DNA of 64,000 nucleotides. It comes from JdFR-22 sp964534325 (GTDB lineage: Archaea; Halobacteriota; Archaeoglobi; Archaeoglobales; Archaeoglobaceae). Position 1 is the first letter of the stretch; the number at the start of each line of letters is the position of its first letter. Below, piece after piece: positions 15,962 to 24,473 of this stretch. The translations under genes and the position numbers were made by a program. The notes beneath the pieces were generated by a model. The model had not been told where the DNA came from. It did not search any database and saw only the letters and a list, made by a program, of their open reading frames with translations. The stretch lies in NCBI GenBank assembly GCA_964534325.1, contig CAZHOR010000004.1:107275-171274 (forward strand), in the 5' to 3' direction.

Positions 15962-17637
15962 TGGCTCTGCAGATCAAGAACGGATTTGTTATCGACCCCA
16001 AGAACGGGATAAACGGTAAAATGGACCTGTTCGTTAAGGATGGGGTTATTGTTGACCAATCAGAAGTGAACGAAAATGAATGTGAAGTTATAGATGCCAG
16101 CAACAAGATGGTGGTAGCTGGCGGTATTGATATTCACGCTCATATAGGCGCCCGAAAGGTTAATGCTGGAAGGGCCATGAGGCCGGAAGAGTTCAGGACG
16201 GTCAGGCAGAAAAGCAATAAGTTCAGATCAACCGTGGGAAGAACCCTTCTAACTTCTCCCGGGATCGGTTACGAGTATGCAAAAATGGGGTATACTACGG
16301 CAGTCGAGCCCGCTACACCACCTTTATACGCTCTCCACACTCACGAAGAGCTGGATTCCATACCCATTATCGATAAAGTTAGCCTGCCCTTATTCGGTAA
16401 CTGGCATCTGGTCTTCAAGTTCGCTGCGGAGAAGGACATTGAAAGGCTGTCCTCTTTCATCAGCTGGGCTATGGAGAGAATGAAGGGATATGGAGTAAAA
16501 CTGGTCAACCCCGGCGGTGTAGAGGCGTGGATGTACGGCAGAAACGTTCACAATATAGATGATCAGGTTCCGGGATACGATGTGACCGTAAGAGAAGTGA
16601 TAAGCTCTTTGATGAAGGCCAATGACGAGCTGAATCTCCCTCACTCCATCCACATCCACTGCAACAACCTGGGAAACCCGGGTAATTACGAGACCACCAT
16701 GGACACCCTGAAACTTGCCAAAGGGATGAAGAACGATAAAAGACAGAACCTACATGCTACCCACGTCCAGTTCAACGCTTTCTCGGGCTCTGAATGGAAG
16801 GATTTCGGCAGTGGAGCTGAAGAAGTTGCCAAACAGGTCAACAAGTCCGATAACATCACCATGGATATGGGGCAGGTGATATTCGGGCATGCGACCACCA
16901 TGACGGCCGACAGCCCCTTCCAGTTCGAGCTGCACAAACTGATGAGGAAGAAGTGGACTAACTCCGATGTGGAGCTGGAAACCGGAGGAGGGATAGTTCC
17001 GGTAGTCTACAAGCCGGGAAGCCCTGTTCACGCCGTGATGTGGACCATAGGTCTTGAGCTGGGCCTGCTGGTCGATCCGGACAAGAATGCCATCTCCACT
17101 GATTATCCCAACGGAGGTCCCTTCGAGAAGTATCCATATATAATGACCATGCTCCTCTCCAAAAAATACAGGGAAGAAGAAATGCAGAAAGCCCACAAAT
17201 ACATCCAGAAATCCACCAATCTGCCTGCTTTAGAGACGGAGAGGACTCTGGAAGATATTGTCAAGTTGACCCGCTCCACACCAGCCAGAATACTGGGACT
17301 GGAAGATAAGGGGCATCTGGGTGTGGGTGCCGATGCGGATATCGTGATCTATGATATCAATCCCGAAGAATTCAACCCCAACAACTACAAGGAGATTGAG
17401 AAAGCCCTAAGCTCTCCTGCATGCACCATAAAAGGAGGAGAAGTGGTGGTCAAGGAAGGTCAGCTGGCAAAAGAGATGTGGGGAAGGACTTTGTGGGTCG
17501 ATGCTTCCCACAAAACAACCACGGAGATAATTGAAGCCGACCTTGACGAGTACTTCAACTATTATACCGTCATGAGAAGCAATTACGGTGTGGAAGAAGA
17601 GTGGATGAGAAATCCCACGCGCATAGAGGTGAAATAA
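15961..17637 (+). CDS. fwdA: Formylmethanofuran dehydrogenase subunit A (amidohydrolase)
   Basis: A 558-aa amidohydrolase-fold subunit that condenses formate with methanofuran at a binuclear metal centre. Ligand motifs are GGIDIHAHIGARKVNAGR, HSIHIHCNNLG, LHATHVQFNAF and the catalytic Asp in ISTDYPNGGPFEKYP. The start is the ATG at 15961 (MALQIKNGFVID), which overlaps the fwdB stop as TGATG and has GGTGG upstream. The C-terminal TPARILGLEDKGHLGVGADADIV portion is complete. Third gene of the fwd operon; the fwdC start overlaps its stop as TAATG. Confidence 0.96.
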   Translation: MALQIKNGFVIDPKNGINGKMDLFVKDGVIVDQSEVNENECEVIDASNKMVVAGGIDIHAHIGARKVNAGRAMRPEEFRTVRQKSNKFRSTVGRTLLTSPGIGYEYAKMGYTTAVEPATPPLYALHTHEELDSIPIIDKVSLPLFGNWHLVFKFAAEKDIERLSSFISWAMERMKGYGVKLVNPGGVEAWMYGRNVHNIDDQVPGYDVTVREVISSLMKANDELNLPHSIHIHCNNLGNPGNYETTMDTLKLAKGMKNDKRQNLHATHVQFNAFSGSEWKDFGSGAEEVAKQVNKSDNITMDMGQVIFGHATTMTADSPFQFELHKLMRKKWTNSDVELETGGGIVPVVYKPGSPVHAVMWTIGLELGLLVDPDKNAISTDYPNGGPFEKYPYIMTMLLSKKYREEEMQKAHKYIQKSTNLPALETERTLEDIVKLTRSTPARILGLEDKGHLGVGADADIVIYDINPEEFNPNNYKEIEKALSSPACTIKGGEVVVKEGQLAKEMWGRTLWVDASHKTTTEIIEADLDEYFNYYTVMRSNYGVEEEWMRNPTRIEVK

Positions 17638-18341
17638 TGCTGACCCTCAAACCCAAGGTAGATTTCGAGGTCAATGTTGAGGCGGAGATAACACCTGATC
17701 TGGCCACACTTGATGTGGAAGATATTAAGAAGTTCGTGGTTTATTACGGGAAATACCAGACGCCTCTGGACGAGCTATTCGAGATAGAGAAAGAAGGAGA
17801 GGGCAGTGTTCTCGTTCTGGAAGGGGATTTCAGCAGGGTCAAATGGATAGGCATGGGAATGTTCGATGGAGAGATCACAGTCAAGGGAGATATCGGAGCC
17901 AACTGCGGTGCCTTCATGAAAGGCGGTAAAATAACCGTGGAAGGCAACGCCGATGACTGGCTGGGAGCCGAAATGGACGATGGAGAGATAACCGTCAAGG
18001 GTAACGTCCAGAACTGCCTGGCATGCCACTACTGGGGCAACCTGGAAGGAATGAAAGACGGCAAGATCACCGTGGAAGGCAACGCCGGAAGCTACATAGG
18101 AGAGAAGATGATGGGCGGAGAGATAGAGATAAAGGGTAACGCAGGAGACTTTATCGGCACGGAGATGAAGGACGGAACCATCACCATTCACGGGAACTGC
18201 GGTTTCACCGGCGGCGATATGGTGGGAGGAGAGATCAGGATCGGAGGAGACTTCGAAGTCGTTCCAGCCTTCCTTAAGACGGAGGAGGGGCTGGTGGGAG
18301 ATGTCAACGTTAAAGGTAAGGGCAAAATAACCACACTGTAA
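17637..18341 (+). CDS. fwdC: Formylmethanofuran dehydrogenase subunit C
   Basis: A 234-aa FwdC with the right-handed beta-helix built from GxxGxxxG-like repeats, as in glutamate synthase C-terminal domains. Repeats such as ITVKGDIGANCGAFMKGG, ITVEGNADDWLGAEMDDG and ITIHGNCGFTGGDMVGG run from about residue 80 to 210. It serves as a scaffold in the Fwd complex. The start at 17637 overlaps the fwdA stop. Last gene of the operon; a T-rich tract follows. Confidence 0.95.
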   Translation: MLTLKPKVDFEVNVEAEITPDLATLDVEDIKKFVVYYGKYQTPLDELFEIEKEGEGSVLVLEGDFSRVKWIGMGMFDGEITVKGDIGANCGAFMKGGKITVEGNADDWLGAEMDDGEITVKGNVQNCLACHYWGNLEGMKDGKITVEGNAGSYIGEKMMGGEIEIKGNAGDFIGTEMKDGTITIHGNCGFTGGDMVGGEIRIGGDFEVVPAFLKTEEGLVGDVNVKGKGKITTL

Positions 18342-18412
18342 TTTATTTTCTCAGATATCTCATCACTTCTTTTCGATTAAGATTATTTAGTATTAAAAAT
18401 ATAATTAATGAT

Positions 18413-18694
18413 ATGCTCAATGAAGACAGGTACTTCGTCGTCAGCATGGGAGGTATCGAGGCAGTGGTAAAACTGAGAGCTAATAAGGTTTTCAAGATAC
18501 TCAATTGCTCGAATTATGAATTCTGCTACCACTTTGACCATCTCATCTACGGTGCATGTCCCAGTTATTGTCCCGTGATCATTGAGTTCAAGAAACACCT
18601 GTTTAGAAAAAGAGAACCAAAAGCAGTCCTTTATGAAATAAAGGAAACCTCAGACCTCAAAGAACAAGTACCGCTCTGCGAATGCGAGCTCTAG
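18413..18694 (+). CDS. Hypothetical small cysteine-containing protein
   Basis: A 93-aa frame with no recognised family. It contains six cysteines (C32, C38, C49, C53 and a C-terminal LCEC) and a basic central part. A TATA-like AAAAATATAATTAATG lies just upstream. A 71-aa frame overlaps on the other strand. It may be real, possibly a metal-binding protein, but coding status is uncertain. It lies between the fwd operon and a YkgJ-like gene, which also encodes a cysteine cluster protein. Confidence 0.42.
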   Translation: MLNEDRYFVVSMGGIEAVVKLRANKVFKILNCSNYEFCYHFDHLIYGACPSYCPVIIEFKKHLFRKREPKAVLYEIKETSDLKEQVPLCECEL

Positions 18695-18796
18695 TCAAAC
18701 CTGCAGGCATGACAGATAGCATTCCGACTCAGAACTGAAACTGCAGAGTAAAAGTTAGGTCAGGTTATCTGCAACGGACATTGAAGGCAACATCAA

Positions 18797-18819
18797 AAGC
18801 TTTATCTCAAATAAAGCTT
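18797..18819 (+). promoter_or_regulatory. Perfect 9-bp inverted repeat upstream of the YkgJ-like gene
   Basis: AAGCTTTAT and ATAAAGCTT separated by CTCAA form a perfect hairpin or dyad operator, 52 nt before the ATG at 18872. It could be an operator, a leader hairpin, or the terminator of the preceding small gene. Confidence 0.5.
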
Positions 18820-18871
18820 AAAGATCATTAAAGACCATAATGGCTTTTGATAGCGGTTGGGGGTTTGTCGA

Positions 18872-19414
18872 ATGGTAACCGATCAAGAAGTTGTGGAGTT
18901 ATTGGGACGGAAAAAGGAGAAGGAGAATCTGGAGTTCCAGCTCTTTCTAAAACAGGTAAAGCTTGACTTTGCTCCCGCCCTGTTGGAGCTATACCAGAAA
19001 GCCTGTGAGGAGATAAACTGCAAAGCATGTGCCAGGTGCTGTAAAGAGCTGAGGGTCACCTTATCAGTTGACGATATCCACAGATTATCCTCTGGTTTGG
19101 GTATCGGCGTGGAAGAATTCAAGGAGCTTTATCTTACCACAGACCTCAAAGGAAACTATACTTTCAAAGGTAACTCCTGCCCTTTTTTGAAGGACAACCA
19201 GTGCTCCTGCTACACCCATCGCCCTAAAGAGTGCGTATCCTACCCTCATCTGGGTAGCATAAACTATATCTACAAATTGAAGACCGTGCTGGTGGACTGC
19301 TCTCTGTGCCCCATCGTGTATAACGTTTTCGAGGAGCTGAAGGAGATTTTAGGCTTCAAACGCTCCCAGAAATCTCCTAAAGAATTAGATGACGATTTGG
19401 TTAGGAATAAGTGA
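18872..19414 (+). CDS. YkgJ family cysteine cluster protein
   Basis: A 180-aa protein of the YkgJ/UPF0153 type. It has CKACARCCKEL near residue 50, then CPFLKDNQCSCYTHRPKECVSYP and a further CSLCP, the usual eight-cysteine arrangement for a zinc or Fe-S site. The start at 18872 (MVTDQEVVELL) has a GGGGG stretch about 7 nt upstream; an upstream TTG is less likely. No biochemical role is established for the family. A DUF488/DUF72 pair follows on the other strand. Confidence 0.82.
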   Translation: MVTDQEVVELLGRKKEKENLEFQLFLKQVKLDFAPALLELYQKACEEINCKACARCCKELRVTLSVDDIHRLSSGLGIGVEEFKELYLTTDLKGNYTFKGNSCPFLKDNQCSCYTHRPKECVSYPHLGSINYIYKLKTVLVDCSLCPIVYNVFEELKEILGFKRSQKSPKELDDDLVRNK

Positions 19415-19445
19415 TCAAAAATCAAGAATCAAGCAGTATTCAGGT

Positions 19446-19878
19446 CTAAACTTCACTTAGGCTTTTCTGGCTTCCAAATTTTTCATCGATTATGTGTTCG
19501 ATTCCCCACCTTTTTCTGATAGCTCATGGGCGATATATCTTCGATGGCATTTCCAGGGAAGTTTTTCCGCGCATACTATGGCAGCTGTCCTGTTTTCCGC
19601 CATTTCTTCCAGTTTCTTTAGGCCTCTTTGAATTCAGAGGTCTTGGTATGAGATTTATACCCTGTTTTTCTGTATCCTCCCAGCTCTTTTAAGTGGATAT
19701 ATTCAAAACCCTCTTTCTTAAGATACCTGCAAAGGTTCTCTTTCTTGAAGTGCTCGAACCGGCTGGTAGGAAAACTCCGTACATCAAGTACGATCTCGAT
19801 ATTATACCTTTTCAACAGATCTGTGAATTGCTCTATAGTCCTGTTGCTGGTGCCCACAGTATAAATGGTCCTATTCAT
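19446..19878 (-). pseudogene. DUF488 family protein, disrupted by two frameshifts
   Basis: The first frame gives 86 aa ending TSEFKEA (19618), which is only the N-terminal half of a DUF488 domain (IYTVGTSNRTIEQF, VLDVRSFPTSRF, HLKELGGYRKTG). The C-terminal half continues in a second frame with KKLEEMAENRTAAIVCAEK and CHRRYIAHELSEKG. The tail continues in a third frame with GIEHIIDEKFGSQKSLSEV and a stop at 19446. Each junction is explained by the loss of one base (near GCCTAAAG and near AAAGGTGGGG). It overlaps the start-proximal end of DUF72 by 8 nt, the usual DUF72-DUF488 pairing. Either a recent pseudogene or sequencing errors. Confidence 0.8.
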
Positions 19879-20587
19879 GGAGGAACTCCTTAAACCTCAA
19901 AGCATCTTCGAACATGCTCATGTTGTTGAACAGGACATAGCAATCGTCTACGGCTATCCTGGATAACTCTTGAAACTCAGGGTCAGTATATTTGTGTCTA
20001 TAGTCCTTTCCACCGTGCAGCCTGTAATACTTGGGTGTTCCATACAGGGAGTTGTTCACTAAGGGGTCCACGCAGTGGATCAGATGCAGCTCTTCGCACA
20101 GGCTCTTTATGGTCTCTTCGCTCCACCCTCCTCTCGGCTCCCAGGCAAAAAGGTACCTCTTCTTCATATTGTTTTTGTTTACCTCCTTGAAGAACTCCCG
20201 CATGTTGCCGATGTTATCCTCACTCTCTTTGAAGCTCCCCGGACACTGAAAGATTATGTTGCTGGCGTTCAGCACTTCGGCAATCTCGATCGTCTGATTC
20301 CATGCATCAAATACCTCTTCTGTTGGCCTGAAGAACCCGTAGGATTTTCTCCTTTCTTCAGGGACTTCTATTTTGGCCTTCCGGTAGGTAGGGCTGGAAG
20401 CTGGGTGGGTGATCAGCTGCCAGGCCTTTAAAGTGAATTCAAAGTCTTCAGGTGATTCCTCCCGCCACCTTTGAGCTTTGCTGGCCTTGGGAGGCTTATA
20501 AAAAGTCTTCTGGATTTCCACCAGATCAAAGTTTGCAAAATATGTTTTCCTGCCTTTGCTGAATCCGCAACATCCTATTTTCATCAT
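19871..20587 (-). CDS. DUF72 family protein
   Basis: A 238-aa TIM-barrel protein of the DUF72 (YecE-like) family. Family features are the N-terminal IGCCGFSKGRKTYF, the segment FEFTLKAWQLITHP, NIIFQCPGSFKES, FAWEPRGGW, the late YYRLHGGKDYRHKYTDPE and CYVLFNNMSMFEDA. No reaction is established. It overlaps the disrupted DUF488 gene by 8 nt, and the two families are often adjacent, so a joint function now lost or altered here is plausible. Confidence 0.9.
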   Translation of the reverse strand: MMKIGCCGFSKGRKTYFANFDLVEIQKTFYKPPKASKAQRWREESPEDFEFTLKAWQLITHPASSPTYRKAKIEVPEERRKSYGFFRPTEEVFDAWNQTIEIAEVLNASNIIFQCPGSFKESEDNIGNMREFFKEVNKNNMKKRYLFAWEPRGGWSEETIKSLCEELHLIHCVDPLVNNSLYGTPKYYRLHGGKDYRHKYTDPEFQELSRIAVDDCYVLFNNMSMFEDALRFKEFLHE

Positions 20588-20615
20588 ACTGACCCCAACC
20601 TATCCCAGCTTATTT

Positions 20616-21332
20616 TCAGCTTATATCTCCACAGGAGCAAAACACCTCGTTAACGGCATAGAAGACATCTTCAAATCCCCGGAGCAGAGTAGATGAGACC
20701 TTTAAGGGGCGGTATGAGGCAGTGGTTTGCTCCACAAAGACCAGCAAACCCTCCAGGAGCTCTGCCAGCACACCTCCCCTGCTGGATATCCCCTGTTTCA
20801 CCTGTTCAATATCCAGCTCCAGCTCGACATCCTGAAGGTCTATCTTGTTGAATATGGTGAGAGTGGGGAGAACGGTACGCAATGATACTACAGTGTTCTG
20901 GGCCAGAATAGAGATAAAGTTCTCCGGGTCTTCAGCAGATTTGCAATCAACTATAAACAAGCCCAGAGTGAATGGATTGGCCGCTATTTCCTTTATAAAA
21001 CTGTTTCCAGCTTGAGAATACAGGAAAAGCTCCATTTGGCCTGGTGTGTCGTAAAGGACGAATTCCCCATCCACAATAAGCCTTTCAACGTATTCTACGG
21101 CAAGCTCCGCGGACTTGAGCAGGGCGCCGTTGATCCCCAAACCGTATGCCCTCATAACCTCTTCGGTCTTCACGAAGTCCCTGATATCTGCAGAAGCATG
21201 GTATATGGGTTCTGATGCGGGGTCAAGGTTGACAGCCCTGACCTGATAACCTTTTTGACCGAGGTAATGAGAATAGGTCTTTACGAAGGTGCTTTTACCT
21301 CCACCGGCAGGACCCATCACTATTAGATTCAT
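20616..21332 (-). CDS. GPN-loop-type GTPase with altered GPN motif
   Basis: A 238-aa homodimeric GTPase of the GPN/XAB1 family. Walker A is GPAGGGKSTF, the D region is VNLDPASEP, Walker B/G3 is YDTPGQMELF, G4 is FNKIDL. The signature insertion, normally Gly-Pro-Asn in LGPNGA, reads LGINGALLKSAE, so the proline is replaced by isoleucine. The asparagine and glycine remain. Eukaryotic relatives assemble RNA polymerase II; the archaeal role is less clear. Gene starts at 21332 and runs away from mer. Confidence 0.9.
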   Translation of the reverse strand: MNLIVMGPAGGGKSTFVKTYSHYLGQKGYQVRAVNLDPASEPIYHASADIRDFVKTEEVMRAYGLGINGALLKSAELAVEYVERLIVDGEFVLYDTPGQMELFLYSQAGNSFIKEIAANPFTLGLFIVDCKSAEDPENFISILAQNTVVSLRTVLPTLTIFNKIDLQDVELELDIEQVKQGISSRGGVLAELLEGLLVFVEQTTASYRPLKVSSTLLRGFEDVFYAVNEVFCSCGDIS

Positions 21333-21508
21333 AATTGAAAATGGTACCTTGACTTATATTTTGTTTATTTTCCTCATTGTACTTCGGGGAGGATGTTTTT
21401 GGATTATCATCCATACAAAATTTTGATAAAGTTTTTATGTAGCATTATAAATCATGTTAAAATAACCCGGATGATAAAGCCATAAAGAATTATATTGCGG
21501 GAGTTCAG

Positions 21509-21525
21509 CTCCACCACAGGTGGAG
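21509..21525 (+). promoter_or_regulatory. Perfect hairpin in the mer leader
   Basis: CTCCACC and GGTGGAG with an ACA loop form a 7-bp perfect hairpin, 44 nt upstream of the mer ATG. Candidate TATA boxes lie upstream (CATTATAAATC near 21441-21452 and AATTATATTG near 21489). If transcription starts at the first, the hairpin is in the mRNA leader; if at the second, it overlaps the start site. Confidence 0.5.
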
Positions 21526-21568
21526 ATAATAATAGCGGTAAAAATCTTCCTCATATACAGGTGAAAAA

Positions 21569-22579
21569 ATGAGATTCGGCATAGAGATGGTTCCAGATAT
21601 GAAGTATTTCGAGCTGGAGTACTATACAAAGCTCGCTGAAGAGGTCAACTTTGGGTATGAGTGGATAACGGATCACTATAACAACCGGAATGTATATACC
21701 ATGCTTACCCTGCTGGCCCTCAAGACCAGCACGATGAGAGTGAGTGCGGGTGTAGCCAATCCCTACACATCACATCCCGCCGTGATAGCATCATCAATAG
21801 CAACGGTCAATGAGGTGGCTGATGGTAGAGCTATCCTGGGTATTGCTGCTGGAGATAAGATCACCCTTGATAGGATAGGAATTAGATGGCAAAAACCCCT
21901 CACAAGGTTAAGAGAAGCTGTGGAGATCATAAGAGGTTTGCTTTGCGGTGAAACAATAGACTATGATGGAGAGTTCTTTCAGTTGAACGGTGCTAAACTC
22001 AACTTTGATTGCGGAGATATACCCATATATATCGGTGCTCAGGGACCAAAAATGCTCAAGCTGGCAGCAGAAGTGGGGGATGGTGTCTTGATTAATGCTT
22101 CAAATCCCAGTGATTTTAAGGAGGCCCGAAAAAGTATAGATGAGGGGTTGGAAGGGAGTAAAAAGAAATTCGATATTGCCGCCTACACCTCCATGAGCGT
22201 GGATAAGGATAGAGAGAAAGCCAGAGAGGCTGCCAAGATAGTTGTAGCGTTCATTGCTGCTGGAAGCCCTCAAGTGATATTTGATAGGCACAATATAGAT
22301 ATCGAGAAGATCGAAAAAGTGAAAGAAGCTCTGGATAGAGCCTTTAAGAAGGGTGAATGGAAGCAGGTCAACAAAGCCGTGGACGAGCAGCTGGTAGATG
22401 TCTTCTCTATAAGTGGGACACCAGATGATGCCGCAGAAAATATTGAGAAACTTTCAAAGGAAGGTGTTACTCAAGTAGTTGCCGGTAGCCCTCTGGGCCC
22501 CAGCAAGAAAGACGCCATAAGTATAATGGGGAAAAAGGTCATTCCTCAATTCCTGAACGACGATGAGCCCGCAATTTAG
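21569..22579 (+). CDS. mer: 5,10-methylenetetrahydromethanopterin reductase (F420-dependent)
   Basis: A 336-aa Mer of the bacterial luciferase-like fold that reduces methylene-H4MPT to methyl-H4MPT with F420H2. Family-typical phrases are GIEMVPDMKYFELEYYTKL, GVANPYTSHPAVIASSIAT with the conserved non-prolyl cis peptide region, RAILGIAAGDK, PIYIGAQGPKMLKLAAEVGDG and the C-terminal SGTPDDAAENIEKL. AGGTGA lies 6 nt upstream of the ATG. Its presence argues against ANME-1, which lack mer. Monocistronic by context, with a hairpin in its leader. Confidence 0.95.
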   Translation: MRFGIEMVPDMKYFELEYYTKLAEEVNFGYEWITDHYNNRNVYTMLTLLALKTSTMRVSAGVANPYTSHPAVIASSIATVNEVADGRAILGIAAGDKITLDRIGIRWQKPLTRLREAVEIIRGLLCGETIDYDGEFFQLNGAKLNFDCGDIPIYIGAQGPKMLKLAAEVGDGVLINASNPSDFKEARKSIDEGLEGSKKKFDIAAYTSMSVDKDREKAREAAKIVVAFIAAGSPQVIFDRHNIDIEKIEKVKEALDRAFKKGEWKQVNKAVDEQLVDVFSISGTPDDAAENIEKLSKEGVTQVVAGSPLGPSKKDAISIMGKKVIPQFLNDDEPAI

Positions 22580-22611
22580 CAGGCCATTATTTAAATTAAC
22601 AAAAAATCGGT

Positions 22612-22908
22612 TCAACCGATTATGAGGTTTACGGCAATCCACCCGTCTCCATCCGTGTGTACCTGAACGTTTTCCAGGTCAATACCGTAATCTTCTACCG
22701 ATCTAAGCAGATCAAAGAAATCTTTACCATCACAGTCTTCAAAGGTAATAGTCAGGTCTTCTCCAAAAGTGTAGCAATCCGCATTATCGGTTAAATTCTC
22801 TACACGTCTGCATAAATAATCCAGCAGGTCATTAGCACCTTTATCCTTATTTTCATCTTCTAAAACACTGCTTTCCGTTCTTATTTCCTTCATTTTCGAT
22901 TTTACCAT
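22612..22908 (-). CDS. Hypothetical acidic protein
   Basis: A 98-aa acidic protein with no recognised family. The second half (DCYTFGEDLTITFEDCDGKDFFDLLRS followed by HTDGDGWIAVNLIIG) looks like a small alpha/beta domain. AGAGGTGA lies 6 nt upstream of the ATG at 22908, supporting expression. A long AT-rich upstream region holds the foldable element at 23113-23191. Confidence 0.55.
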   Translation of the reverse strand: MVKSKMKEIRTESSVLEDENKDKGANDLLDYLCRRVENLTDNADCYTFGEDLTITFEDCDGKDFFDLLRSVEDYGIDLENVQVHTDGDGWIAVNLIIG

Positions 22909-23239
22909 GCGTTTTCACCTCTAAGTAGGATCCGAATGGTCTTGTCCAGACTCCGGGGAGAAATTCGATTTTTGATGTCATAATGGTTGATTTTCCATGT
23001 TATAAAATATTCTATATTATAATGATGATGCAAGCCCTGTTTCGATCAATGATTGAATAATGTTTTTAAAAAATCGAATAGTTTTTATAACTTAAAAAAT
23101 AATTCCAATAAAGGAGAGGTTGAAACCCTAATCTCCTAAAAGGATCAATAAACCCCCCAAACTCCTTTAATAGATTTTAATCGGCCTCTCCGTCATTATA
23201 TGATCATAAGAAATCCACTAGGCTGTGTTCTAAATTACT
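22909..23239. other. Intergenic region with a foldable element, no gene
   Basis: 331 nt between the hypothetical 98-aa gene and thrC, both leftward. AT-rich, with the paired element at 23113-23191. No protein gene is seen. Confidence 0.65.
23113..23191 (-). ncRNA. Putative stem-closed RNA element downstream of thrC
   Basis: GGAGAGGTTG (23113-23122) and CGGCCTCTCC (23182-23191) pair over 10 bp (two G-U on the + strand). A competing pairing AAAGGAG/CTCCTTT (23110-23116 with 23162-23168) is also possible. On the minus strand a T-rich run follows the second arm (about 23088-23112). It could be a thrC terminator, a small RNA, or a leader for the 98-aa gene. It resembles the 10286 element in having a GGAGAGG-type closing helix of 10 bp. 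Strand is uncertain. Confidence 0.35.
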
Positions 23240-24421
23240 CTAAAGTTCTCTGGTGACCGCTTCAATGCTGGCTTCAACTTCAACCGGCTGACCGCAGACC
23301 TTCATAACGATTTCAGGGTCCTTTAGTAGATGCCCTGTAGTCACACAAGCCACAATCTCATCTTGTCCAATATCTGGAGCCAGCTTCCTCAAACCCGCAA
23401 TCGAAGCAGCAGAAGCAGGTTCAACTCCAATACCTTCTTTGGATGCAAGTGCTCTCTGGGCATCGAGTATCTCTTCATCCGGTACTTCGATAGAAGTTCC
23501 ATTGGACTCATAAATCGCTCTCAGAGCCTTCCTGGCGTTTACGGGGTTTCCGATCCTGATGGCTGTGGCCACAGTTTCGGGGTCCATAACGGGTTCGATT
23601 CTGTCGCCGTGGGTCTTTACGGCGCTGAAAACGGGGTTCGCCCCACTGGACTGAATACCGGTCATTCTGGGTATCTTGTCGGTCAACCCCAGTTCCTTCA
23701 ACTCCCGGAACCCCTTGTATATAGCCGATATATTTCCGGCGTTACCTACAGGCAGAATAAGCCTATCTGGGACACCTATCTTATCAACGATTTCATATGC
23801 GATGGTCTTCTGCCCCTCCAGCCTGAAGGGGTTCATAGAATTCAGAAGATAAAAGTTCTGGACCCTGCTTACTTCTCTTACGATGTTCAGGGCTTCATCA
23901 AAATTCCCTTTGATACCGATTATCTTTGCTCCATGCATCAGCGCCTGAGCGACCTTACCCAGAGCAACCTTACCGGCAGGGAGCAACACATAAACCCTTA
24001 AACCTGCTTTGGCACCATACATGGCCATTGAAGCAGACGTGTTTCCCGTGGACGCACATGAGACCGCATCCTTTCTCAGCTCAATAGCCTTTGTCACACC
24101 CACGGTCATTCCTCTATCCTTGAAGGAGCCGGAAGGATTCAGACCTTCATGCTTAACAAAGACCTTGCAACCGATTTCTTCTTCGATCTTGGTAGCGTGG
24201 TAGAGGGTCGTCCCTCCTTCTCCCAGAGAAACGGGGTCTATCTTGACCGGAAGGAGAGACCTGTATTTCCACACACCGAGATCTCTACCATCGAACTTGA
24301 AATCAACCTCAACAGAATTCAGATCAATCGCTGCTTCCAGAAGACCCCCACATTCACACGTGTAGAGGTCATCCGTATCATACTCTCTGCTGCACTCAAT
24401 ACATCGAAGGTTGTAATCCAT
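23240..24421 (-). CDS. thrC: Threonine synthase
   Basis: A 393-aa PLP enzyme that converts O-phosphohomoserine to threonine. The N-terminus has a zinc-ribbon-like part (LRCIECSREY with YTCECGG) typical of archaeal ThrC. The PLP lysine is in NPSGSFKDRGM. Other motifs are CASTGNTSASMAMYGAKAG, LPVGNAGNISAIYKGF and CVTTGHLLKDPE. Length fits the family. The start ATG lacks an obvious ribosome site. Monocistronic. Confidence 0.94.
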   Translation of the reverse strand: MDYNLRCIECSREYDTDDLYTCECGGLLEAAIDLNSVEVDFKFDGRDLGVWKYRSLLPVKIDPVSLGEGGTTLYHATKIEEEIGCKVFVKHEGLNPSGSFKDRGMTVGVTKAIELRKDAVSCASTGNTSASMAMYGAKAGLRVYVLLPAGKVALGKVAQALMHGAKIIGIKGNFDEALNIVREVSRVQNFYLLNSMNPFRLEGQKTIAYEIVDKIGVPDRLILPVGNAGNISAIYKGFRELKELGLTDKIPRMTGIQSSGANPVFSAVKTHGDRIEPVMDPETVATAIRIGNPVNARKALRAIYESNGTSIEVPDEEILDAQRALASKEGIGVEPASAASIAGLRKLAPDIGQDEIVACVTTGHLLKDPEIVMKVCGQPVEVEASIEAVTREL

Positions 24422-24473
24422 ACTACTGGCTTGAGAACAGGGATTTAATAATATTTCTCTGCACGAACTGCGG

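Noticed and set aside
23330..24001. 223-aa + strand frame opposite thrC
   Set aside because: Antisense shadow of a clear threonine synthase gene; no domain pattern.
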